NCBI GenBank assembly: GCA_050291465.1
Contig: JBNKJV010000001.1
Coordinates: 186,001 to 250,000, forward strand
Direction: 5' to 3'
Origin: CBFDBF01 sp050291465
GTDB lineage: Bacteria; Pseudomonadota; Gammaproteobacteria; Chromatiales; Chromatiaceae
DNA length: 64,000 bases
This document shows, piece by piece, positions 52,601-60,777 of this stretch. Positions within the stretch are counted from its first letter, which is position 1; each line of letters starts with the position of its first letter. The notes beneath the pieces are model-generated. The model saw only the letters and a program-made list of their open reading frames with translations, did not search any database and was not told the DNA's origin. Both the position numbers and the translations under genes were made by a program.

Positions 52601-55600
52601 TCGGACTATGCCGCCTATCTTGAAAGCAGGGATTTGATCAATTCCCTAATGGCGCTGCAACCGGACAGCATCTTTGCGGCCGGCTGGCTCGCGACCCTGG
52701 CCCGCGCCGCGGAACTCAACCTCAATCGGCGCCACCGTTCGGATTTCTACGGCGGATGGAGCTACCTGCTCGACTCCGCCGGCGCCGTCGCAGCCATGAG
52801 CGGACTGAACTACGGCAACAGATCACGCCTGATAGGGCTGGCAAACGATATGGAAGGATACGTCCTCGGCGACATAGTGGATGTCGAATCCAAGACCATT
52901 GTCGCCGGCAGCGGCTTGATCGATCTGCGTGAGACTGTCCGTCATCTCATAGCCGAACTGCACCAGGAAGGGAACTTGTTGATTCAGCGCGACGGCGAAA
53001 TGCTGCCCGAGGAGCTGAAGGAACTGCGCCTGGAGGGGAATGTGCTCTGGCTCGGCGATACCAAGCTGGCGCTATTGGGTTCCGGCGGCATCAGCCGTTG
53101 GTACAACATTGCCCCTCTGCTGGGTATGAGCAACGGACTCTCCTATGTCATCGATCTGGCAAAAGGACTGGCCACGGGCAACAAACGCCTGGCGGACGGC
53201 GAGGTGGAAAAGATCGTCGCCCAGATCGAAAGTGACGGCACACTGGTCCTTACGACACCCAATGAAACCCTCGACGGCGCGGCGATTCAAAATGGTGAGC
53301 TGGTGCGAGACGGTTACGTCGTTGCCGTTCAAAACGAAGACGGCAGCTTCAGTGACAGCTATGGCGACGAGATACCGGTCAGCGCGGTAATTCTGGGCAG
53401 TGATGAGGACGACATAATCTACTCCGGTGATCTGGGTAACGACATCTTCGCCGGAGACGGCAACGACACCGTATACGGCGGCGCCAACGCCGACTGGATC
53501 TACGGCGGCGAGGGGGATGACACCCTTTATGCGGGCGACACTGACGGCAATGCGCTGTTCGGCGGAGCCGGCAATGACGAGCTGCACGGGGGCAAGGCCT
53601 CCGATTGGCTCGAAGGCGGTGACGGCGACGACGCGCTCTATGGTGGAGAGGGCGGCGATATCCTCAGCGGCGGCACCGGCAGCGATTACCTCGAAGGCGG
53701 GCTCGGCGACGATCAATATGTGTTTCAGCGGGGACACGGCGATACGCTGATTGCCGACCATGGTGCTGACAGCGCCTCGGAAGACACAGACCCGACCGAC
53801 ATCGGTGACATGCTGAGCTTCGGCCCGGATATATCTGTCGAAGATCTGACCTATGGGCGCAGTGGTGACGACCTGTTGATACATGTGGGCGGTGCCTCCG
53901 ACGACACTGTGGAAACAATTACCGCGACCGACTGGTTCACCGAAGAGGGCCGGATCGAACGTTTTGAGTTTCCCGACGGCAGCCGGATCTCCATCGCCGA
54001 GATCGATCAATTCATCAACGGAACGGCGGAGAACGACAACTTCGGCCTCGCCGACATTGAAGGTGACGTGCTGATCAACAGCCTGGCCGGTGACGATACC
54101 ATTGACCTGAGGGACACCTCGGCGTTCTCGGAAGGTGACGGCACAAGCAATACGATCTGGGATTTCCTTCCTACACTCCTCGGCATCGGTTCCGAGGGCA
54201 GCGGCCATGTAGTCGTCTCCGGTGACGGCGAAGATATTGTCTACGGCGGCTCGGGCGACGACGTATTGATCGGCGGCAACGACGACGATGCGCTTTACGG
54301 CGTGGCAGGCGATGACACCCTGGACGGAGGTTCGGGCGACGATCAGCTTACGGGAGGCGAAGGTGACGACACCCTTACCGGCGGTCTCGGCGATGACTCC
54401 CTGACCGGAGACGCGGGCAGCGATCTGCTGTGGGGCGACCGAGGCAATGATCTGATGGACGGCGGCGGGGGTAGCGATATCTACTGCTTTGCCCTTGGCG
54501 ATGGTCAGGACGCCCTGATTGATGAACATGTAACAGCCCCGGAAGATGCCCGGCTCGTGACCCTGCTGGAGGATATCGATGCGCTATTGCCCGAACAGGG
54601 GATAGCCGACACATCCATTGATTTGCCTCTCGTATCCCAGGTAATCGTGGATATCGGACAGCCCGAGGCCCGCGTCGACGCGCTTCTCGCCATGATCGGC
54701 AGGTTGCGTCCGATTGCGACAGCGGTGGGCGGTATCACGGCCGAACGCGTGGGCAAGGCACTCGATCAGATGCAGCGCGAACTGAAAAAGAGCAAGAGCC
54801 ACATAGGTTCCGAGGATCTGGAGCAGTATGTGCACCAATTCAAAACCCAGGTGCTGGATACCGCCGGGCTTTTCGATGCGGTCAACTTCGGTGGCGACAT
54901 CGATGTCGGCGATGTCAACATCGCCTGGGAAGGCGACGATCTGTTGCTGCGGCTGCAGGACGATATGATCGCGGACTCATCGGAGGAGAGCGGAAGTACC
55001 GATCAAGGCGCAGATCAGGGTTCAACAACCGACAACAGGAGAGGACCGACTCCGGCCCTTTGGAGTTCGACCCCACCTCAGGATGACACTGCAGACGACG
55101 ATAGCCCCGAAAACAATACTGCCGCGGATGTCCTGCGCTTACGGGAATGGGGAATCTCTGCCCCTTATATCGAACGTTTCGACTTTACCAACGGCCAGGT
55201 CGACGCCGCGGGCATCAATCAATGGATTGGCGGTAGCGACGGCGATGACCAGTTGACCGGCACATCGGATCACGACTGGATCACCGGCGGCGCCGGCAAC
55301 GACACCATTGCGGCCGGCAGCGGCGACGACATACTCAACGGCAACAGCGGTGACGACACCCTGCGAGGTGAGGACGGTGACGACCTGATCAATGGGGGCA
55401 GCGGCGACGACCAGCTGTTCGGCGGCAGCGGCGACGATCTGATCAACGGCGGCGACGGCGACGACCTGATGAATGGCGGCGCCGGCGCCGATCAGTTCGA
55501 CGGCGGTGACGGCATGGACAAGGTCTCTTATGCCGATGCCGCCGCCGGCGTGCGTGTCTACCTCGACAACGGCGCCTCTCTGGAGATCGATCGCGGGCTG

Positions 55601-57211
55601 AGTGGTGAGATTCATGAACGGACCCTCGGTGAAGGAACCGGTGCGGAACGTGACGCATTGATAAAACAGATACTGGAGGCCCTGCCCGACCCCGACGAAC
55701 TCATTCAGGACATCGCCGACACGGTACCCTGGGCGGAAAACCTGAAGCTGCCCTTCACCACGGCCATCGCCGCGGGACAGCGGGAGGCGGCCGTCCAACT
55801 GCTCCAGAACGTATTCGACGGATCGAGGGAAATACTACTGGGCGAAGAGCGCACGGCCCTGCTCGAGGCGATCGATTTCGTTAACCTCGAACCGCTGCCC
55901 GCGGAAGCGGAGATGGAGGCTTTCTGGGATCAGGTGGTGCCGGGTGTGCCCGACCGTGGCGAGCTCATCGAACGCATCGCCGATCAGGTGCCGAGCCAGG
56001 AGGAGCAGGGTGAAAAGATTGCCGCGTTCATTATTCAGGGTAACAGGACGGGGCTGATCAACGCCATCAACAGCTGGCTGTCGCCCCTGTTCGGAGAAGA
56101 GGCACAGGCCAAGGCGGAGGAGATCCTGGCACTGATCCCTGAACAGTTGCCGGCAATGCGCGGCTCGATCGGCAACCTGGCGACGGCGGTCGATGTCATT
56201 GCAAATACGGATGCATACGCGAGCTTCACCAGCACCGGGCTCGACTACGGTCCCGAGGAAAAGGACACCCTGGGTTCCTTCCTGAGATCTGACGGCGCTT
56301 CCCTGGCCGAGGAGCAGCGGGTGGGGCCCTTCGACAACCTGGCGGTAAAGCTCTCCGGCTATATCTATCTCGAGAAAGGCCGGCACGACTTCACCGTAAC
56401 CTCGGACGACGGCTTCGAATTGAAGATCGGCGGCACCACGTTCACCAAGAAGAGCGGCAAGGAGGTCAGCGCCGATTTCGAAACCGGCTTCTACCGTTTC
56501 GAGCTGACCTACTTCGATCATCAGGGGGACGAGGAGCTGAGCGTCACCAGCGAAAGCCTGGCGGACGGCAACGCCCTGGACTCGAGTTTCTTCTACACCG
56601 ACCCCCTGCAGGCGGATCCACGTTTGACCGAGCAGAGCGACGTCAACGGCCGCGGCTATCTCAGCTACCCCGATACACCGGAGCAGGGTGACCACTACCA
56701 GAATGTCGAAGGCGTCATCGGCTCCGCCCACGATGATCTGTTGTGGGGCGATGCCGCTGATAACCTGCTGATCGGCGGTGACGGCAACGATAACCTGCGC
56801 GGCGGCGCCGGCAACGACCGACTGGAGGGTGGCGCCGGCAACGACAGCTATGAGTTTGGCCGTGGTGACGGCCGGGATGTGATAGCGGACAACGCCGGTG
56901 AGGACTTCATCATGCTGGGCGAGGAGATCACCCCCGAGCAGCTCTGGCTCGCCCGGGTAGGCGATGCTCTGGAGCTCAGCATCATCGGCAGCAACGACAA
57001 ACTGACCGTCGCCGACTGGTACAGCGATCCGGGCAGTCATATTGAAGCCATCACCACCAAAGAGGGATTGACGCTGTTGGACACCCAGGTGGAGTCCCTG
57101 GTGCAGGCGATGTCAGCCTTCTCACCGCCGGCCATGGGCGATGCCACCTTCGGTCTTTCACAAGAGGACCAGAACAGCATCAGCGGACTGATCGCCGCGA
57201 GCTGGCAATAA
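49610..57211 (+). CDS. large RTX protein with glycine-rich hydrophobic, PA14-like and calcium-binding modules
   Basis: This 2533-residue secreted protein has no signal peptide. Residues 1-605 match nothing I know. About 607-840 is a Gly/Ala-rich hydrophobic stretch (IGAIGSALGSSIGSIVSG; IGGAVAGAATLFAIGSIAGP) like the membrane-active part of pore-forming RTX toxins. RTX nonapeptide blocks (GGxGxDxUx) lie at about 1262-1373, 1534-1627, 1869-1971 and 2364-2417. Haemolysin-type calcium-binding-related domains follow the first, second and last blocks. A helical segment (about 1640-1755) and a low-complexity linker (about 1787-1838) split the second of these. A helical segment plus a PA14-like domain (about 1995-2345; GRHDFTVTSDDGFELKIGG) split the third RTX module. 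The C-terminal 60 residues should hold the type I secretion signal. TAAGGAG precedes the ATG. Toxin or adhesin is not settled. Confidence 0.9.
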   Translation: MGSSTHYKNGTAIYDVRANPINIDSRIEKLPSPAFAPQDWRLFLAGKVTWHSIYTKIGGGTDQESGKKSFSVKVSADLPKLVVEIIDLCQRFITKTENELFDGKVRVSAEFGTLEDYGLYIELSMDVEANFNFTPWVNRLFEKTGRNPLPADTTGNVGVATSCSVTIPLKDGLPSLDTLWNTALPVLARSCLLGMRTLSIENAPSQKALTDGLSDELYPGWITSVTHSAMTGMKSGLFTASYSNDATLVVFKDFEGISTVSYWPSHELELGYRMFSGSGILYPELGYRYMYEDPALTAKAIEERFLSVLTYCADNPNSNHDNILRDWMQNQIVTLNNYYGTEPIPSEIYDKLTLLEQARDIYLTGDNYYDAVLYIQKNGDAENTNLISQLLINHGFANDWMFGDQIQYPPQTFDGSAVSIIPPDTLEDTTEYHFLIARDGSVEVYGLEGLAGYLECAEKYGPAVAGAIYSAAIQQYFGSPDTEVPPEIKTEIKEIKQELITGDEPGLKIYYRQTGPDGVKEFQYFYPNISDRNAVDNALLRIRIDPLNHIGNGSEVRKTEQRNNNNWILVSTKELRNYGDLSVIKTIPADKPDNYSVDVTRNEDSLFGKPVSIGAIGSALGSSIGSIVSGDNLFKQLTLSPLLETIGQNLFQAIGVGLAQNRGDLSDDVLDVFNDFSNELGANVRDAAGGVVSSLLTAELMRAIDAEGLGGELASTITNAMLGQISRNIITIGINELTEGATSGVLGNPDSIFSGINIDLIGNAVGSFIGSKLAYEALAGYDSEEEAIGAQIGGAVAGAATLFAIGSIAGPVGWAVAALASFVGNFLGGTIGDLINSARPDKASAQLIFNPDTGEFEIGYVWKKRDGSIEGVKALANAAGDAMNYVVDIVGGDILDGKDFSGLFLWKESRNLHGPGYFEKGTYFENAGGLGYWYRDRSDFSDVVERGVIDMLGRLEIAGGNIYFKRALYNSLPSLLEENGRPIEDPLQVLSGNLKIASDYAAYLESRDLINSLMALQPDSIFAAGWLATLARAAELNLNRRHRSDFYGGWSYLLDSAGAVAAMSGLNYGNRSRLIGLANDMEGYVLGDIVDVESKTIVAGSGLIDLRETVRHLIAELHQEGNLLIQRDGEMLPEELKELRLEGNVLWLGDTKLALLGSGGISRWYNIAPLLGMSNGLSYVIDLAKGLATGNKRLADGEVEKIVAQIESDGTLVLTTPNETLDGAAIQNGELVRDGYVVAVQNEDGSFSDSYGDEIPVSAVILGSDEDDIIYSGDLGNDIFAGDGNDTVYGGANADWIYGGEGDDTLYAGDTDGNALFGGAGNDELHGGKASDWLEGGDGDDALYGGEGGDILSGGTGSDYLEGGLGDDQYVFQRGHGDTLIADHGADSASEDTDPTDIGDMLSFGPDISVEDLTYGRSGDDLLIHVGGASDDTVETITATDWFTEEGRIERFEFPDGSRISIAEIDQFINGTAENDNFGLADIEGDVLINSLAGDDTIDLRDTSAFSEGDGTSNTIWDFLPTLLGIGSEGSGHVVVSGDGEDIVYGGSGDDVLIGGNDDDALYGVAGDDTLDGGSGDDQLTGGEGDDTLTGGLGDDSLTGDAGSDLLWGDRGNDLMDGGGGSDIYCFALGDGQDALIDEHVTAPEDARLVTLLEDIDALLPEQGIADTSIDLPLVSQVIVDIGQPEARVDALLAMIGRLRPIATAVGGITAERVGKALDQMQRELKKSKSHIGSEDLEQYVHQFKTQVLDTAGLFDAVNFGGDIDVGDVNIAWEGDDLLLRLQDDMIADSSEESGSTDQGADQGSTTDNRRGPTPALWSSTPPQDDTADDDSPENNTAADVLRLREWGISAPYIERFDFTNGQVDAAGINQWIGGSDGDDQLTGTSDHDWITGGAGNDTIAAGSGDDILNGNSGDDTLRGEDGDDLINGGSGDDQLFGGSGDDLINGGDGDDLMNGGAGADQFDGGDGMDKVSYADAAAGVRVYLDNGASLEIDRGLSGEIHERTLGEGTGAERDALIKQILEALPDPDELIQDIADTVPWAENLKLPFTTAIAAGQREAAVQLLQNVFDGSREILLGEERTALLEAIDFVNLEPLPAEAEMEAFWDQVVPGVPDRGELIERIADQVPSQEEQGEKIAAFIIQGNRTGLINAINSWLSPLFGEEAQAKAEEILALIPEQLPAMRGSIGNLATAVDVIANTDAYASFTSTGLDYGPEEKDTLGSFLRSDGASLAEEQRVGPFDNLAVKLSGYIYLEKGRHDFTVTSDDGFELKIGGTTFTKKSGKEVSADFETGFYRFELTYFDHQGDEELSVTSESLADGNALDSSFFYTDPLQADPRLTEQSDVNGRGYLSYPDTPEQGDHYQNVEGVIGSAHDDLLWGDAADNLLIGGDGNDNLRGGAGNDRLEGGAGNDSYEFGRGDGRDVIADNAGEDFIMLGEEITPEQLWLARVGDALELSIIGSNDKLTVADWYSDPGSHIEAITTKEGLTLLDTQVESLVQAMSAFSPPAMGDATFGLSQEDQNSISGLIAASWQ

Positions 57212-57218
57212 CCGTCGG

Positions 57219-57247
57219 AGCCGGGGCGGCCCGGGGCCGCTCCGGCT
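57219..57247 (+). promoter_or_regulatory. strong hairpin between the RTX gene and its transporter gene
   Basis: AGCCGGGGCGGCC, loop CGG, GGCCGCTCCGGCT: thirteen pairs including one G-U, starting 7 bases after the RTX stop. No T run follows. It may stabilise the upstream message, slow polymerase or reduce transporter expression. Confidence 0.65.
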
Positions 57248-57270
57248 TAAGGACCGCGTAAGGAATCGAT

Positions 57271-59424
57271 ATGCCTCACAGCATAGAATCGGATGGATCC
57301 ATCGATACGGGTTCCGCCTGCCTGGCGCTCCTGGCAAGATTCCTCGGCCTTCCTGCGGACCCGGAGCATATTCGCCACCAGCGCGGTACGTCGGAACCCT
57401 TTAGCGCGCAGGATATCGTCCTCGCGGCAAAATCTCTGGGGCTCAAGGCCAAGACCATCGAGAGCGACTGGACACGTCTGCCTAAAACGCCGTTACCGGC
57501 CATCGCCCGCCATCGGGACGGCCACTTTTTTATTCTCGCCCGGCTTGATGAGGAGAAGGTGCTGATCCAGGATCCCCTGGAGAAACACCCCATGACTCTG
57601 CCACGGGACCTGTTCGAGCAGAGCTGGAGCGGCGAACTGATTCTGATGACTCGCCGCAGCGGCCTGCTCGGCGGCAGCGGCAAATTCGATTTCAGCTGGT
57701 TCATTCCGGCCATCGTCAAATATCGCCGTCTTTTCACCGAAGTGCTGGCCGCCTCCTTCTTCATCCAGCTCTTCGCCCTGATCACACCGCTTTTCTTCCA
57801 GGTAGTGATCGACAAGGTGTTGGTTCACCGCGGCCTCACCACCCTTGACGTGCTGGCCATCGGCCTGCTGGCGGTCTCCGTCTTCGAAGTGGTGTTGAGC
57901 GGTCTTCGCACCTACCTCTTCTCCCACACCACCAACCGTATCGACGTCACCCTGGGAGCCAAGCTCTTCGATCACCTGCTCAGGCTGCCCCTGGCTTACT
58001 TCAAGGCGCGTCGGGTGGGCGACTCGGTGGCAAGGGTGCGCGAGCTGGAGACCATTCGCAACTTCATCACCGGTTCCGGCCTTACGGTGGTCATCGACCT
58101 GTTTTTCACCGTGGTCTTCTTCGTGGTGATGTACATCTACAGTCCGATGCTCACCCTGGTCGTTCTCGGCGCCATCCCCTTCTATGTCCTGCTCTCCGTT
58201 TTCATCACCCCGGTGCTGCGCAAGCGGCTCGACGAGAAGTTCGCCCGCGGCGCCGAGAACCAGGCCTTCCTGGTGGAGTCGGTCACCGGCATCGAGACCC
58301 TCAAGGCCATGGCGGTGGAGCCGCAGATGCGCCAACGCTGGGAAGAACAGCTGGCGGCATACGTCACCGCCTGTTTCCGTACCACCAACCTGGGCAACAT
58401 CGCCAGCCGGAGCGCCGGACTGATCAACAAGATCACCACCGTGCTGATCCTCTGGATCGGCGCCACCCTGGTCATGAAAAACCAACTCAGCGTCGGTCAG
58501 CTGATCGCCTTCAATATGCTGGCCGGCCGGGTCAGCGGCCCGATCCTCCGCCTGGTGCAGCTGTGGCAGGATTTCCAGCAGGCCGGCATATCGGTGCAGC
58601 GCCTGGGCGACATCCTCAATACCCCCCCGGAACCGGGATACAATCCGGGTCGCGCCACCCTGCCGGCACTGGAGGGCGAGGTCCGCTTCGAGCATGTCGG
58701 CTTCCGCTACACCCCTGACCGCCCCAGGGTACTGGATGACATCAACCTGCAGGTGCGCAGCGGCGAGGTGATCGGTATCGTCGGCCACTCCGGCTCCGGC
58801 AAGAGCACCCTCGCCAAGTTGATCCAGCGGCTCTATATTCCGGAATCGGGCCGCGTTCTTATCGACGGGGTGGATCTGGCACTGGTGGAACCGGCCTGGC
58901 TCAGACGTCAGGTGGGCGTGGTGCTGCAGGAGAACACCCTGTTCAACCGCAGCGTACGTGAGAACATCGCCCTGGCCGATCCGGCGCTGGAGATGACGCC
59001 GATCGTCGATGCCGCCAAACTTGCCGGCGCCCACGACTTCATACTGGAACTGCCCGAAGGCTATGACACTCTGGTGGGAGAACAGGGAGGGACCCTCTCG
59101 GGCGGCCAGCGCCAACGCATCGCCATCGCCCGGGCACTGATCACCAATCCGCGCATCCTTATCTTCGACGAAGCCACCAGCGCGCTGGACTATGAATCGG
59201 AACGCGTCATCCAGGACAACATGCGGGCCATCGCGGCGGATCGCACCGTCTTTATTATTGCCCATCGTTTAAGCGCGGTGCGGCATAGCGACCGTATTAT
59301 CGTCCTCGAACAAGGCCGCATTATGGAGGAAGGGAGCCATGCGCAGCTGATCGACCATGGTGGTCTCTACGCCCGTCTCCACGCCTTCCAGAACGGCGAC
59401 AGTCAAATGGAGGGCGCCGGTTGA
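57271..59424 (+). CDS. HlyB-type type I secretion ABC transporter
   Basis: The 717-residue protein has an N-terminal C39-peptidase-like domain (1-130) that lacks the catalytic Cys (motif reads IDTGSACLALLARFLG), as in HlyB, so it binds but does not cut the substrate. About six transmembrane helices follow (150-430). The nucleotide-binding domain has Walker A GHSGSGKST, signature LSGGQRQRIAIARAL, Walker B ILIFDEATSALD and H-loop IIAHRLS. It drives one-step export of the RTX protein. AAGGAA precedes ATG at 57271. Its stop overlaps the start of the adaptor gene. Confidence 0.95.
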   Translation: MPHSIESDGSIDTGSACLALLARFLGLPADPEHIRHQRGTSEPFSAQDIVLAAKSLGLKAKTIESDWTRLPKTPLPAIARHRDGHFFILARLDEEKVLIQDPLEKHPMTLPRDLFEQSWSGELILMTRRSGLLGGSGKFDFSWFIPAIVKYRRLFTEVLAASFFIQLFALITPLFFQVVIDKVLVHRGLTTLDVLAIGLLAVSVFEVVLSGLRTYLFSHTTNRIDVTLGAKLFDHLLRLPLAYFKARRVGDSVARVRELETIRNFITGSGLTVVIDLFFTVVFFVVMYIYSPMLTLVVLGAIPFYVLLSVFITPVLRKRLDEKFARGAENQAFLVESVTGIETLKAMAVEPQMRQRWEEQLAAYVTACFRTTNLGNIASRSAGLINKITTVLILWIGATLVMKNQLSVGQLIAFNMLAGRVSGPILRLVQLWQDFQQAGISVQRLGDILNTPPEPGYNPGRATLPALEGEVRFEHVGFRYTPDRPRVLDDINLQVRSGEVIGIVGHSGSGKSTLAKLIQRLYIPESGRVLIDGVDLALVEPAWLRRQVGVVLQENTLFNRSVRENIALADPALEMTPIVDAAKLAGAHDFILELPEGYDTLVGEQGGTLSGGQRQRIAIARALITNPRILIFDEATSALDYESERVIQDNMRAIAADRTVFIIAHRLSAVRHSDRIIVLEQGRIMEEGSHAQLIDHGGLYARLHAFQNGDSQMEGAG

Positions 59425-60764
59425 ACGAATCGCAAACACTGGTCTATCGACGCAGCCAGGAACAGGCCTTCCTCCCCGCCGCCCTGGAAGTGCGCGACAC
59501 CCCCCCTTCCCCTATCGGAAGAGTCATCCTCTGGACCATCCTGCTGTTCTTCCTGTTGGCGGTGGTCTGGGCCATCTTCGGCAAAGTCGACATCGTGGCG
59601 GTGGCCCAGGGCAGGATCATACCCAGCGGCCACAGCAAACTGATTCAGCCGCTGGAGACCGGCGTTATCCGCAGCCTTCATGTGAAAGAGGGGCAACACG
59701 TCTCCCGGGGCGAAATCCTGGTGGAGCTGGACCCCACCATCAGCGTCGCTGATCTGCAGCGACTGCAAAGAGAGGCCGACGAGCTGCAACAACAGATCAT
59801 GCGTCTTCAGGCGCTCAATGAGCGCCAGCAGGCGCAAAATGATCCGGGCGGCACACCCCGAACAGCCGGGGAACTACACCGGCTGCAAAACCAGCTTCTG
59901 CAGGCTCAGTGGCGGGAATATGAAGAGGGACTCAGGACCCTGGAAAGCGAACGGGAGAAACTCCAGGCCCAGGCCGCAACGCTGGAACGCCAAATCGAAA
60001 AACTGGAGGCGACCCTGCCGCTGATTTCGGGGCGCGCCGACGACATGCAGACCCTGCTCAAGACCCACGCCGTCGCGAGGCATAAAGCGCTGGAGGTGGA
60101 ACAGGAGCGGATCAGCGCCGAGCATGACCTGAAGACCGCCATCAGCCAGCGAAAGGAACTTGAGGAAGCCGCAGCGGAACTGACAGCCAGGATCGAGCAC
60201 TACAAAAGCCAGTTTCACAAACAAACCACCGAAAACTTGACCGACGCAACCCATAAGCTGGATGCCGTCCGACAGGAGATCATCAAAGCGGAGGTCAGAG
60301 CCCGATCACAGATCCTCCGCGCACCGGTGGACGGCGTGGTACAGCAACTGCAGATATATACCATCGGCGGCGTGGTGACCCCCGCTCAGGAGTTGATGCT
60401 CATTGTTCCGGATGAAGAGATGCTGGAGGTGGAGGCACTACTGGAAAACAAGGACATCGGCTTCGTGGAAGAGGGGCAGGAGGCTGAAGTCAAAATAGAC
60501 GCCTTTCCCTTCACCAAGTACGGCACTATCGATGGAAGGCTGACCAACATCTCCAACGACGCAATGATGGATGAAGCCAAGGGATTGGTATTCAAGGCCC
60601 AGGTCAGCCTGGCCAAATCCATAATGCAGATCGACAAACGCCAAGTTCATCTGACGCCGGGAATGAGCGTGACGGTGGAAGTGAAAACGGGCAAGCGAAG
60701 AGTTATCGAGTTTTTTCTTTCACCCTTGTTGCGTTATAAGCAGGAGAGCATCCGGGAACGATAG
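59421..60764 (+). CDS. HlyD-type membrane-fusion protein
   Basis: The 447-residue adaptor has one N-terminal membrane helix (VILWTILLFFLLAVVWAIFG), a biotinyl-lipoyl-like half (VDIVAVAQGRIIPSGHSKLI, VIRSLHVKEGQHVSRGEIL), a long periplasmic coiled coil (about 115-290), the second lipoyl half (RSQILRAPVDGVVQQL) and a beta-barrel end (VKTGKRRVIEFFLSPLLRY), all as in HlyD. It bridges the ABC transporter to a TolC-like pore, which must be encoded elsewhere. The start is TTG at 59421 in a TTGA overlap with the transporter stop, so translation is coupled. Confidence 0.94.
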   Translation: MNESQTLVYRRSQEQAFLPAALEVRDTPPSPIGRVILWTILLFFLLAVVWAIFGKVDIVAVAQGRIIPSGHSKLIQPLETGVIRSLHVKEGQHVSRGEILVELDPTISVADLQRLQREADELQQQIMRLQALNERQQAQNDPGGTPRTAGELHRLQNQLLQAQWREYEEGLRTLESEREKLQAQAATLERQIEKLEATLPLISGRADDMQTLLKTHAVARHKALEVEQERISAEHDLKTAISQRKELEEAAAELTARIEHYKSQFHKQTTENLTDATHKLDAVRQEIIKAEVRARSQILRAPVDGVVQQLQIYTIGGVVTPAQELMLIVPDEEMLEVEALLENKDIGFVEEGQEAEVKIDAFPFTKYGTIDGRLTNISNDAMMDEAKGLVFKAQVSLAKSIMQIDKRQVHLTPGMSVTVEVKTGKRRVIEFFLSPLLRYKQESIRER

Positions 60765-60777
60765 TACGACCCGTGTC

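Noticed and set aside
53072..54529. 485-codon antisense frame inside the RTX gene, and similar long ones at 55835-57040 and 57493-59265
   Set aside because: They mirror the repetitive, GC-rich sense codons (GGxGxD repeats give Val/Ala-rich antisense strings), show no ribosome site or family resemblance, and lie wholly inside well-supported genes.
55226..55245. GGCGGTAG, similar to the RfaH ops element
   Set aside because: It lies inside the RTX coding sequence and lacks the following conserved T; no copy is found upstream of the operon.
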